From an uncultured Flavobacteriales bacterium (GTDB lineage: Bacteria > Bacteroidota > Bacteroidia > Palsa-965): DNA of 8,886 bases. Location of the stretch: contig CAMLEF010000183.1 of NCBI GenBank assembly GCA_946478675.1, positions 1 through 8,886 on the forward strand, read 5' to 3'. Position numbers and translations under genes: made by a program. How positions within the stretch are numbered: the stretch's first letter is position 1; each line of letters opens with the position of its first letter. The notes beneath the pieces were generated by a model, which was given only the letters and a program-made list of their open reading frames with translations, ran no database searches and was not told where the DNA came from. Below, piece by piece: positions 1-7,019 of the stretch.

Positions 1-744
1 ACGGTGCTCGTGCTCGTATTCTGGCGGACGTTCCGCGAAGCGCTTCGCCAGAAAAAGATCAGCGACATCCGCAACGATTTCATCAACAACATGACGCACG
101 AATTCAAAACGCCGATCGCAACCATTTCGCTGGCGGTCGACACGATGATCAATCCCGCCGTCATTCACGATGAAGAAAAGCTGCGGCATTATGCGGCGCT
201 CATCCGTCGCGAGAACCGCCGCATGAACGACCAGGTGGAAAAAGTGCTGGAGCTTGCGCTGGCCGAACGGAAAGAATTGCAGCTCGCGAAAGAGACGATC
301 AGTCCGCGCGAATTGCTGGAGCATGCCGTGTCGTCGATGTATTTGCAGGCTGCTGCGAAACACGGAAGTCTCTCGCTCGAACTGCACGATCTTCCCGAAA
401 CGATTTACGCCGATCCGTTCCATCTCGAACGCGCCATCACCAACCTGCTCGACAATGCGCTGAAATATTCCGGTGATGCGCCGGTGATCACCGTGTCGGC
501 TTCCTGCGAAAAGAACCAATTGAAAATTGCGGTCGCCGACAACGGAAAAGGCATCAGCGAAGAAGAGCAGGGCCGCATCTTCGATCGCTTCTATCGCGTT
601 TCCACCGGCAACCGCCACGACGTAAAAGGATTCGGGCTCGGATTGAGCTACGTGAAGACGATCGTGGAAATGCACAACGGCGCTGTTTCCGTCAGCAGCA
701 AGCCCGGGAAGGGCAGTACCTTTACCATCACAATAAATTTATGA
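1..744 (+). CDS. Sensor histidine kinase, 3' part (5' end outside window)
   Basis: This is the cytoplasmic kinase core of a membrane sensor histidine kinase. It autophosphorylates on His and passes the phosphate to the response regulator encoded next to it. The frame is open from the first base of the window, so the sensor domain and start codon lie upstream. The hydrophobic VLVLVFW stretch at the left edge is probably the end of the last membrane helix. Numbering from the GTG codon at position 4, the H-box is MTHEFKTP with phospho-accepting His32 (bases 97-99). The ATPase domain has N-box NLLDNALKYS (about 147-156), G1 box DNGKG (179-183), F-box FDRFYR and G2 box GFGLGL (209-214), so all catalytic motifs look intact. 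The stop overlaps the regulator start (ATGA), which indicates translational coupling. The family call is secure. The stimulus sensed cannot be told from this fragment. Confidence 0.95.
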   Translation, partial: TVLVLVFWRTFREALRQKKISDIRNDFINNMTHEFKTPIATISLAVDTMINPAVIHDEEKLRHYAALIRRENRRMNDQVEKVLELALAERKELQLAKETISPRELLEHAVSSMYLQAAAKHGSLSLELHDLPETIYADPFHLERAITNLLDNALKYSGDAPVITVSASCEKNQLKIAVADNGKGISEEEQGRIFDRFYRVSTGNRHDVKGFGLGLSYVKTIVEMHNGAVSVSSKPGKGSTFTITINL

Positions 745-1424
745 GCCGGAAAATTTCCATCCTGCTTGCGGAAGACGATGCCAGCTTCGGCGGCGTGCTG
801 CGCGATTATCTTGCGCTCAACAGTTACGACGTGCGTCTCTGCGTGGACGGCGAGCAGGCGTTGTCGGCATTCGAAACGCAGCCGTTCGATCTTGTGATCA
901 CCGACGTGATGATGCCCGCCAAAGACGGTTTCTCGCTCGCCGAAGAGATCCGCGCCATCAACAGCAGCATGCCATTGATCTTTCTCACCGCACGCACGCA
1001 GCGCGACGACGTGCTCCGCGGCTATCGCGCCGGCGCCGACGATTACATCACGAAGCCGTTCGATTCGGAAGTGCTGCTGGCGAAGATCAAAGCCGTGCTT
1101 TCCCGCCGCGGAAGCGCTTCGAATAATTCGTCATACGCGATCGGTAAATTTACCTTCGACATCGCGGAGCGCACGCTGAAAGGGGCAGGTGATCCCGAAC
1201 GCCTTTCGCCGAGAGAAGCGGAGCTGCTGCAATTGCTCGCGGCACAGCAGAACCAGGTGGTATCACGACAGGAAGCGCTGAAAAAAATCTGGGGCGACGA
1301 CAGCTACTTCAACGCGCGCAGCATGGATGTGTATGTAACGCGGTTGCGCAGACGGTTGAAAGCGGATCCCGGCATCAGCATCGAAACCGTTTACGGAACG
1401 GGCATCAAGCTGGTGGTAGTTTAA
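741..1424 (+). CDS. OmpR/PhoB-family response regulator
   Basis: This is a two-component response regulator of 227 residues, the normal size for the family. The receiver domain (about 5-118) has the acidic pair D12/D13, phospho-acceptor D55 in the VITDVMMP motif, T83 and K105 in the TKPFD motif, so it should be phosphorylatable. The C-terminal part (about 132-227) is a winged-helix DNA-binding domain with the typical LSPREAELLQLL and VYVTRLRRRL segments and a closing TVYGTGIKL hairpin. The ATG overlaps the kinase stop codon by 4 nt, so the two genes are co-transcribed and are almost certainly a cognate pair. No clear intrinsic terminator follows within the next 100 nt. The DNA targets are unknown. 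The family assignment is certain from the motifs, but a specific gene name is not justified. Confidence 0.96.
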   Translation: MSRKISILLAEDDASFGGVLRDYLALNSYDVRLCVDGEQALSAFETQPFDLVITDVMMPAKDGFSLAEEIRAINSSMPLIFLTARTQRDDVLRGYRAGADDYITKPFDSEVLLAKIKAVLSRRGSASNNSSYAIGKFTFDIAERTLKGAGDPERLSPREAELLQLLAAQQNQVVSRQEALKKIWGDDSYFNARSMDVYVTRLRRRLKADPGISIETVYGTGIKLVVV

Positions 1425-1519
1425 TACTGCTCTGTCAAAAAAAAGAGGTTGAGTTTGGGTTTGAATCTCCCTGCTTGTTCGAGCGGTCAAATTTGAGTAA
1501 CCAACAAACTATCAACAGC

Positions 1520-1550
1520 TTGTAAAAGTTGGGGCCGTTTTGTATTATTG
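1520..1550 (+). promoter_or_regulatory. Candidate Bacteroidota-type promoter for the small protein gene
   Basis: TTG at 1520-1522 is followed after 20 nt by TATTATTG at 1543-1550. This matches the Bacteroidota housekeeping pattern (TTG, 19-20 nt, TAnnTTTG) with one mismatch. Transcription would start near 1557, about 20 nt before the ATG at 1579. The assignment rests on pattern and position only. Confidence 0.5.
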
Positions 1551-1578
1551 TATAACCAAACACGAAAACAGCACACTC

Positions 1579-1776
1579 ATGATCAAGTCCCTCAACCGCC
1601 TCGTCACTGGTAAACTGATCCTCGTCCTCGTTGCATTTGCGAGCGTCGCTTTTGTTGCAGAATCCTGCGGACAGAAACACGCCTGCGGCAGCAAACACCA
1701 GAAACGCCAGCGCAACAAGCGCATTAAGAAGAGCACCAACTTCATGACCTACTACACGGTCAGAGATTCCGCATAG
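1579..1776 (+). CDS. Small Cys/Lys-rich exported or membrane-anchored protein, unknown function
   Basis: This is a 65-residue protein whose family I do not recognise. It has a basic N-terminus (MIKSLNRLVTGK), a hydrophobic segment of about 15 residues (LILVLVAFASVAFVA) and then ESCGQKHACG. The first Cys sits where a lipoprotein Cys would be, but AESC is a poor lipobox, so a lipoprotein, a cleaved peptide or a single-pass anchor are all possible. The rest is strongly basic (KHQKRQRNKRIKK) and ends with NFMTYYTVRDSA. An in-frame ATG at 1540 would add 13 residues, but it lies inside the candidate -7 box. The start at 1579 gives a sensible signal-like N-terminus. The gene is flanked by its own candidate promoter and a strong terminator, which supports it being real. 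No Shine-Dalgarno sequence is obvious, as is common in this phylum. Confidence 0.7.
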   Translation: MIKSLNRLVTGKLILVLVAFASVAFVAESCGQKHACGSKHQKRQRNKRIKKSTNFMTYYTVRDSA

Positions 1777-1811
1777 AAGAGCTTTCGTTTTTCGCGAAGG
1801 CTCTTTTTTTT
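1777..1811 (+). terminator. Intrinsic terminator after the small protein gene
   Basis: A 10-bp stem (1778-1787 with 1795-1804, one G-T pair) closes a 7-nt loop and is followed by an unbroken run of T through 1811. It begins right after the stop codon of the 65-residue protein gene. Confidence 0.9.
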
Positions 1812-2023
1812 GTGATAAAAATTCAACATTTACGGAAGATACTCCACGCCACAGTGTGGAATTAAGAGCGTTGATTGTGTAACGGTTTCCACAATTTTCC
1901 GTTCGCAGCTGCGATTTTGTTTTTCCGTCGAAATTCTGAAACCCTTGCTATTGTTGAGGTTAAGCACCACGGGCATGAGGTGGCATAGTATTGACTATTG
2001 TTCCCGAAACAAATTCAACTACT

Positions 2024-4303
2024 ATGAAAACAACACTACTCAAAACCGCGATTGCAGCGGCGTTGATCACTTTTTCAACTCACCTGCATGCTTTTACTGC
2101 CGTGACCTCTGGCGCATGGAGCAGTGCAACCACCTGGGGAGGTGTCGGGCCCGGATCGGCCGTATCGAACCAGGACATCATCATCCCGTCGGGCATTACT
2201 GTCGATATGGATGTGGATGTTTCTTTTTCGGCACTGCTGAACAACTTCACGGTTGACGGCACGCTGAACTCCACGGCCAGCCACAATCTTTCAATCACCA
2301 CCGGCACGCTCAGCGGCTCCGGCACCATCGACATCCACCGCCTTTCTTTCAGCGGCGTTCTCACTACCGCAACATTCGCCGGCACGATGAACCTGAACTC
2401 GCTGCAGGACCAGGGCTCGGCGCTCACGATGGCAGCGCTCGTCAACATCAGCGATACGCTCGACCTCGACGGCGGCAGCATCGTCCTCAACACAGGATCC
2501 AACCTGACGATGATGGCCAACTCGCACGTGCGTGTGAACAACGGCTCGCTGACTTCCGGCGGCGGTCTCTTCACCACGGGCAACAGCTATGACGTATGGT
2601 ACGTGGGCACCACGAAAACGACCGGCCTCGAGATCAACTCGACGACGCTGCATCATATTCACGTGGTGATGAACGACAACAACCAGGTCGTTACGCAAGG
2701 CATGAACAACGTCGTCGTGAACGGCGTGCTCGATCTGGTTACCGGCCAGTACAACCTGAATGGCAATCACTGCACCGTAATGGGCAACTTCCAGTCGGCA
2801 GCCGGCACGATGATCCAGAGCACTTCAACGTCGCGCCTTACGATCATGGGCAGCGGCTCGCTCACGAATGATCTCGTCTTCACTTCCGGCTCTACCATCG
2901 ACGAGCTCACGATCGATCGTTCCAATGGTTCGGTTGGCATTGCCAGCGCACTCGGTGTGGCCGGCACGCTCTTCCTGCTCAACGGCGATCTTGACGTCAA
3001 CAACGGCGGCACGCTCACGATGAACGCAGGCAGCGTCATCCACGTAGAAGACGGGAACCTCATGCAGAACGGCGGCTCCTTCATCGGAACGGCGAGCTAC
3101 GACGTAGAATTCGCAGGCGGCAGCCACGATGCGGACGTGGAGCTTTCCGGCAGCGGACTGAACAACGTCAGCCTGAACCTTTCTGCTTCCAACGACACGA
3201 TCGAAATGCAGAACGACGTCGACATCGCCGGCAACCTCGATCTCTCGATGGGCATGCTGTCGCTCTACGGCAACGATCTCACGCTGAACGGCACCTTCTC
3301 GCAGGAAACGACCGCGATGATGATGGGTGATTCCACTTCCGATCTCACGCTCAACCTGACGGCAGGCAACGACACGATCTGGTTTGCTTCCGGCAACGGC
3401 GGACATCTCCGCAAGCTCGTTCTCAATATCCCGGCAGCGAGCACGCTCACGCTCGGTTCCGATCTCACCGTACACAACCAGGTGGACATGACCGCAGGCA
3501 TGATCGACATCAGCAACTACGATCTCACGATCAAAGCTTCCGGCTCCATCAACAACTACAGCAACAACCGTTACATCATCACATCCGGCAGCGGCACGCT
3601 CGCGATGAACGTGAATTCGAATGCGGCTTACGTCGTGTTCCCCGTCGGTACGATGACGAACTATTCGCCTGCGCAGGTGCAGCAGACCTCTTCCGGCAAC
3701 TCCGGCATGTTCATGGTCCGCGCATGGGACGGCGTTTATTCCAACGGCACCAGCGGCTTCAACTCGGCAACGACCGAAAGCGTCGTGAACCAGAGCTGGG
3801 ACATCAGCGCTGCAGGCCCGGTGAACGTGAATGCGAACATCAAGCTCGGCTGGGTGGCTGCTGATGAAGTGAACGGCTTCAACCGCAACATGGCGTACAT
3901 CGCGCATTACCACAACAGCGCATGGGATTCGTACCTCGCCGGCATGGCTACCACGGGCGCTAACGGCACGTACGAGATCACCCGCACGGGCATCACCTCG
4001 CTGAGCCCGTTCGCAGTAGTCGATACTTCTGCTGTGCTCGGTGTGAATGAACAGCCGGTTGTTGCTGCAATGAATGTTTATCCGAACCCGACGATTGATA
4101 ACGTCACCATCGAAGTTCCGGCCACAGGCCAGGCTCTGCTCTATGAAGTGTTCGATCTCACTGGAAAAACCGTATACACTTTCCAGAACAGCGACACCAA
4201 AAACCAGGTCAACCTTTCCGGCCGCCCGAGCGGTACGTATTTCATCAAGATCACGAACGTAGAAACGAAGGCTTTCGTTACCAAGCGTATCGTGAAGTCG
4301 TAA
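2024..4303 (+). CDS. Secreted repeat-rich protein with T9SS type A sorting domain
   Basis: This is a 759-residue secreted or cell-surface protein. The start is taken as ATG 2024 because it places MKTTLLKTAIAAALITFS directly at the N-terminus as a signal peptide, with probable cleavage after LHA (residue 23). The upstream in-frame TTG at 1991 would add 11 residues ahead of it. After the signal comes GAWSSATTWGG...DIIIPSGITV, a pattern common at the start of Bacteroidota adhesin-like beta-helix proteins. The middle is Gly/Asn/Ser/Thr-rich, consistent with stacked beta-strands, and has an internal repeat of about 170 residues. Around 540-670 lies a module with FPVGT, SVVNQSWDIS and a closing SLSPFAVVD, often seen before the tail. 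The last 75 residues (VYPNP at 685, GTYFIKI, final KRIVKS) form a type A sorting domain, the signal for type IX secretion and surface attachment. The ligand or role (adhesion, matrix) is unknown. No enzymatic motif was seen. Confidence 0.93.
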   Translation: MKTTLLKTAIAAALITFSTHLHAFTAVTSGAWSSATTWGGVGPGSAVSNQDIIIPSGITVDMDVDVSFSALLNNFTVDGTLNSTASHNLSITTGTLSGSGTIDIHRLSFSGVLTTATFAGTMNLNSLQDQGSALTMAALVNISDTLDLDGGSIVLNTGSNLTMMANSHVRVNNGSLTSGGGLFTTGNSYDVWYVGTTKTTGLEINSTTLHHIHVVMNDNNQVVTQGMNNVVVNGVLDLVTGQYNLNGNHCTVMGNFQSAAGTMIQSTSTSRLTIMGSGSLTNDLVFTSGSTIDELTIDRSNGSVGIASALGVAGTLFLLNGDLDVNNGGTLTMNAGSVIHVEDGNLMQNGGSFIGTASYDVEFAGGSHDADVELSGSGLNNVSLNLSASNDTIEMQNDVDIAGNLDLSMGMLSLYGNDLTLNGTFSQETTAMMMGDSTSDLTLNLTAGNDTIWFASGNGGHLRKLVLNIPAASTLTLGSDLTVHNQVDMTAGMIDISNYDLTIKASGSINNYSNNRYIITSGSGTLAMNVNSNAAYVVFPVGTMTNYSPAQVQQTSSGNSGMFMVRAWDGVYSNGTSGFNSATTESVVNQSWDISAAGPVNVNANIKLGWVAADEVNGFNRNMAYIAHYHNSAWDSYLAGMATTGANGTYEITRTGITSLSPFAVVDTSAVLGVNEQPVVAAMNVYPNPTIDNVTIEVPATGQALLYEVFDLTGKTVYTFQNSDTKNQVNLSGRPSGTYFIKITNVETKAFVTKRIVKS
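2459..3595 (+). repeat. Internal protein repeat, period about 170 residues
   Basis: Within the secreted protein, residues 146-191 (LDLDGGSIVLN ... NSYDV) align without gaps to residues 316-361 (LFLLNGDLDVN ... ASYDV), exactly 170 residues (510 bp) later. Shared signatures are LTM, a V..G.L...GG.F stretch and SYDV. A weaker third copy begins near residue 487 (VDMTAGMIDIS...DLTI), again about 170 residues on. The copies are diverged in both DNA and protein, so the duplication is old. Confidence 0.65.
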
Positions 4304-4323
4304 ACCGACACGTTCGATAAAGC

Positions 4324-4362
4324 AAAAGGCCTCATGGATGATTCCGTGAGGCTTTTTGTTTT
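4324..4362 (+). terminator. Intrinsic terminator after the T9SS protein gene
   Basis: A 14-bp stem (4324-4337 with 4344-4357, including two G-T pairs) with loop ATGATT is followed by a T-rich run broken by a single G. It lies 20 nt after the stop codon. The A-rich left arm gives a T-run on the other strand too, so it might also act on transcripts arriving from kup. Confidence 0.88.
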
Positions 4363-4437
4363 GGGATAAAGAATGGTTTCTCAGCTATAATAATCCCCGG
4401 AGGTTTCTTTGATGCTCCGGTTAATTGTTTAATAGGC

Positions 4438-4503
4438 TTGTTCGAGCGGAGTCGAGAACCTTTCGCATTGGAATGAAAAAGGTTCTCGACTTCGTTCGAA
4501 CAA
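4438..4503. repeat. Intergenic palindrome with 26-bp arms
   Basis: The left arm 4438-4463 (begins TTGTTCGAGCGGAGTCGAGA) and right arm 4478-4503 (ends CGACTTCGTTCGAACAA) are reverse complements apart from two positions that become G-T pairs, with a 14-nt spacer. It lies between two convergent genes, after the terminator of the + strand gene and about 60 nt beyond the end of kup. It resembles the dispersed palindromic repeats with a TTCGAGCG-type core found between Bacteroidota genes. It could also work as a bidirectional transcription stop or as an RNA-stabilising hairpin at the kup 3' end. Confidence 0.85.
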
Positions 4504-4562
4504 AGGGGGAAAATTCTAACTAAAAGATTGCCGGTTTTTCAGCGCTCCGGGGCTTTCTTGTT

Positions 4563-6539
4563 TTATCGGGATTCTGTCAGTCGTTTCAGGCGCAATTCTT
4601 TTCCGGGAGAAATGAGGATAGGAACTTTCTCGACGGTAACCGAGCTCGTGTCGAGACCGAAAGCGCTTTCTTCGGAGAGCGTTACCGGCTTCATGAAATA
4701 ATAAATATCGAGGATGATCTTTTCGTAAGCCGGGAGCTCATTGTCGCCCGAGAGATATTTTTCGAGCACGACGAAGCGGAAGTCGCCGATCACGTTCTGC
4801 TTGTTGAGCGATTCGTAACGACTGGTAATGTCGACCTCGTGATTTACCACCATCTCCTGCACAACTTTACGGAACATGAGGTTGATGCGCGTCGGAACAC
4901 GGAAGCCGAGGTAGAAGTCGATGCGGATGACGTCGTTCTTCATCAGCTCCGTCACTTTGTATTCCATCGTGTACGGCTGGTCGGTAACGTGAACGTGCAC
5001 GAACCAATAGACGTCGGCGCGTTTCGGACGTTTCTGCAGGATGGAGTAGATGATCTTCGATTCGATCTCGTCCTTGTTATCCGCGCTCGTGAGGTAAACG
5101 AGGTGCGTGGAATATTTCGAAAGCGAATTATCCTGGCTCAGCTCGACAAGCGTCGGCAGGTATTCTTTCAGCGGAACGAATTCCACGTAACGGTTGCGGA
5201 TCTTGCGGGCGTCGTACCAGATCCACATCGTCAGGATGAGCACCGAAGCGATCATCAGCGTGATGTAACCGCCGTCGGAGAACTTGTGCAGGTTGGCGAC
5301 GAGGAAAAGCGATTCGATCGACAGGTAAACGAAGAGCAGCAGCGCCACCCAGATCTTCGGCACGCGACGCAGCACGAGGTAATAGTTCAGCAGCAGCGTC
5401 GTCATTAACATCGTGATGACGATGGCAAGACCGTACGCCGCTTCCATGCGGGACGATTCGCGGAAATGCAGCACGATGCCGACGCAGCCGATCAGCAGCA
5501 GCCAGTTGACGGACGGAATGTAAATCTGCCCGCGCATGTCGGTCGGGTACTTGATGCGCACTTTCGGCCAGAAGTTGAGGCGGATGGCTTCGTTGATCAG
5601 CGTGAACGAACCGGAGATCAACGCCTGGCTGGCAATGATCGCAGCCGCCGTGGCGATGACGATGCCGGTGCCGTAAAACCATTCCGGCATCATGGAGAAG
5701 AACGGGTTGCCGCCTTTGAATTCGGAAAGGTGATGGCCTTCGTGCTGGAGCAGCCACGCACCCTGCCCGAAATAGTTCAGCACCAGCGCCGATTTGACGA
5801 AGATCCAGCTCGCGCGCACGTTCTTGCGCCCGCAGTGACCGAGGTCGGAATACAAGGCTTCGGCGCCTGTAGTACAAAGGAAAACAGCGCCCAACAGGAT
5901 GAGTGAAGTCCCGCGATGCTCGGGAGAAGTGAGGAGCCTGAACGCGTAATGCGGGCTGAGCGCGCGGAGCACTCCCGGATCCTGCGCGATCAGGATGACG
6001 CCGAAAACAGCGAGCATGCCGAACCAAACGAACATGACCGGACCGAATGAGCGGCCGACGAATTTCGTTCCGAACTGCTGGATGATGAACAGCGCAGCAA
6101 TGATGCCGATGACGATCGGAACCGTTTTAATGCCCGGGTTGAACACGCGCAAACCTTCCACCGCGGAGCTCACGGAGATCGGTGGTGTAATGATGCCGTC
6201 CGCCAATAGCATGGAGCCGCCGACAATCGCCGGGAAGAGCAGCCACTTTTTCTTGGTGCGGCGGACCAGCGTGTACAATGCAAAAATTCCACCTTCACCG
6301 TTGTTGTCTGCGCGAAGCGTGATCAATACGTACTTGATCGTCGTTTGGAGCGTCAGCGTCCAGACGATGCAGGACAATCCGCCGAGCACCACCTCCCGGT
6401 CGATAGCGGCGTCGCCGACAATAGCTTTTAATACGTAGAGCGGGGAAGTCCCGATGTCACCGTAGATGATGCCAAGGGTGACGAGAAGGCCGGCAAATGT
6501 TACCTTCTTATGAAGGTAGGAATGGTCGTCTTTGGACAT
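4563..6539 (-). CDS. kup: Kup-family low-affinity potassium transporter
   Basis: This is an inner-membrane K+ uptake protein of the KUP/HAK/KT family, which imports K+ probably with H+. Its 658 residues are slightly longer than the usual 620-630 of proteobacterial Kup. Family motifs are intact: GDIGTSPLY (27-35) in the first membrane helix, NNGEGGIFALY (79-89), ADGIITPP (113-120) and TTGAEALYSDLGH (223-235). Many hydrophobic helices follow, about 12 in all, up to near residue 445. The last roughly 210 residues form the soluble cytoplasmic domain typical of this family. ATG at 6537-6539 is the natural start because the conserved GDIGTSP block falls at its usual distance from it. The gene stands alone, convergent with the secreted protein gene and divergent from hicAB, with a -7 box just upstream. 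The gene looks complete, with no sign of frameshift. Confidence 0.96.
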   Translation of the reverse strand: MSKDDHSYLHKKVTFAGLLVTLGIIYGDIGTSPLYVLKAIVGDAAIDREVVLGGLSCIVWTLTLQTTIKYVLITLRADNNGEGGIFALYTLVRRTKKKWLLFPAIVGGSMLLADGIITPPISVSSAVEGLRVFNPGIKTVPIVIGIIAALFIIQQFGTKFVGRSFGPVMFVWFGMLAVFGVILIAQDPGVLRALSPHYAFRLLTSPEHRGTSLILLGAVFLCTTGAEALYSDLGHCGRKNVRASWIFVKSALVLNYFGQGAWLLQHEGHHLSEFKGGNPFFSMMPEWFYGTGIVIATAAAIIASQALISGSFTLINEAIRLNFWPKVRIKYPTDMRGQIYIPSVNWLLLIGCVGIVLHFRESSRMEAAYGLAIVITMLMTTLLLNYYLVLRRVPKIWVALLLFVYLSIESLFLVANLHKFSDGGYITLMIASVLILTMWIWYDARKIRNRYVEFVPLKEYLPTLVELSQDNSLSKYSTHLVYLTSADNKDEIESKIIYSILQKRPKRADVYWFVHVHVTDQPYTMEYKVTELMKNDVIRIDFYLGFRVPTRINLMFRKVVQEMVVNHEVDITSRYESLNKQNVIGDFRFVVLEKYLSGDNELPAYEKIILDIYYFMKPVTLSEESAFGLDTSSVTVEKVPILISPGKELRLKRLTESR

Positions 6540-6562
6540 GACCTTTTAGGAAAAAAACGAGG

Positions 6563-6570
6563 CAAAGTTA
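6563..6570 (-). promoter_or_regulatory. Candidate kup promoter (-7 box)
   Basis: On the minus strand the sequence reads TAACTTTG, an exact match to the Bacteroidota -7 consensus TAnnTTTG, 23 nt before the kup ATG. No TTG occurs at the expected -33 distance, so only half of the promoter is supported. Confidence 0.5.
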
Positions 6571-6647
6571 CGCGGTTTCTTCCTTCATGATGTTACTCAG
6601 GAAAAGAATTGTATGCCGCTGAAACTTTGGAAATAAGTAGACGTATT

Positions 6648-6678
6648 TTGCTTTGGGGTAATAGATTTATTACCTTTA
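6648..6678 (+). promoter_or_regulatory. Candidate hicAB promoter with overlapping operator-like inverted repeat
   Basis: TTG at 6648-6650 is separated by 20 nt from TACCTTTA at 6671-6678, one mismatch from the TAnnTTTG consensus. Between and overlapping these is GGTAATAgattTATTACC (6657-6674), an inverted repeat with 7-bp arms. A repressor bound there would block RNA polymerase. HicB, with its helix-turn-helix, is the obvious candidate. The implied untranslated leader is about 130 nt, which is long, so a second promoter nearer hicA is possible. Confidence 0.45.
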
Positions 6679-6817
6679 AAAAATGGGCCCATAACAGCAA
6701 TAAGCAAATTCGTTTTTTAAACTATTGCCGGTTCTGAGTATACCGGCTGGTCCGGATCCCATTGGTCCGCCCTGTTTAATTATAGTTCATCACCTATGAC
6801 GCTACAACCTGGTTTAA

Positions 6818-7003
6818 ATGAAAAGTTCGGAATTATCACGCCTCCTCAAAAGGAACGGATGGTTTGTTGAGAGACAAAAAGGTTCTCACATGATTATGAA
6901 ACACCCCACAAAAAAAGGACAACTGGTAGTGCCTGCACACGGTCGCAATGAAGTCGGCATTGGGCTTGCCGACAAAATTCTTAAGGACGCAGGGTTGAAA
7001 TAA
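6818..7003 (+). CDS. hicA: HicA-type mRNA interferase toxin
   Basis: This is a 61-residue HicA toxin, a small dsRBD-fold RNase that cleaves mRNA and halts growth until neutralised by HicB. The sequence shows the full family layout: N-terminal helix SSELSRLLKRNGW, strand FVERQKGSH with the catalytic His at 24 (GSHMIMKHP motif), then a basic strand GQLVVPAH and a final helix ADKILKDAGLK. Length and active site are those of a complete, probably active toxin. The ATG at 6818 follows an A/T-rich stretch without a clear Shine-Dalgarno sequence. It is the first gene of a two-gene operon, with hicB starting 16 nt after its stop. Codon use is more AT-rich than in kup or the DUF58 gene, which would suit horizontal transfer, though such short genes give weak evidence. 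Confidence 0.95.
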   Translation: MKSSELSRLLKRNGWFVERQKGSHMIMKHPTKKGQLVVPAHGRNEVGIGLADKILKDAGLK

Positions 7004-7019
7004 ATCAGGTCGTTTACTG

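Larger units (their letters stand above)
6540..6817. other. Divergent intergenic region between kup and hicAB
   Basis: This region of 278 nt has no gene I can support and is more AT-rich than the flanking coding DNA. It holds the kup -7 box, a candidate hicAB promoter with an overlapping inverted repeat (6648-6678), the perfect palindrome ATGGGCCCAT (6683-6692), a 6-bp inverted repeat GCCGGT/ACCGGC (6727-6747) and the direct repeat TGGTCCG at 6748 and 6763. The clustering of small symmetric elements fits a regulated toxin-antitoxin control region. Confidence 0.6.

Noticed and set aside
1940..2000. Promoter for the secreted protein gene (TATTGTTG near 1949, TAGTATTG near 1986)
   Set aside because: Each -7-like match has a mismatch and neither has a TTG at 19-20 nt upstream, so I could not support a promoter call.
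2825..3913. Long minus-strand open frame of 362 codons opposite the secreted protein gene
   Set aside because: It lies antisense to a well-supported gene with signal peptide and sorting domain, its translation is Val/Arg/His-rich without family motifs, and it reflects the repeated codon pattern of the + strand.
4504..4562. Possible kup terminator with CCGG pairing just after its stop
   Set aside because: The stem is 4 bp with mismatches around it. The long palindrome at 4438-4503 is a better candidate for the 3' structure.
5128..6027. Minus-strand open frame of 299 codons in another frame of kup
   Set aside because: It is fully inside kup and reads as Arg/His-rich low-complexity sequence, a typical GC-rich shadow frame.
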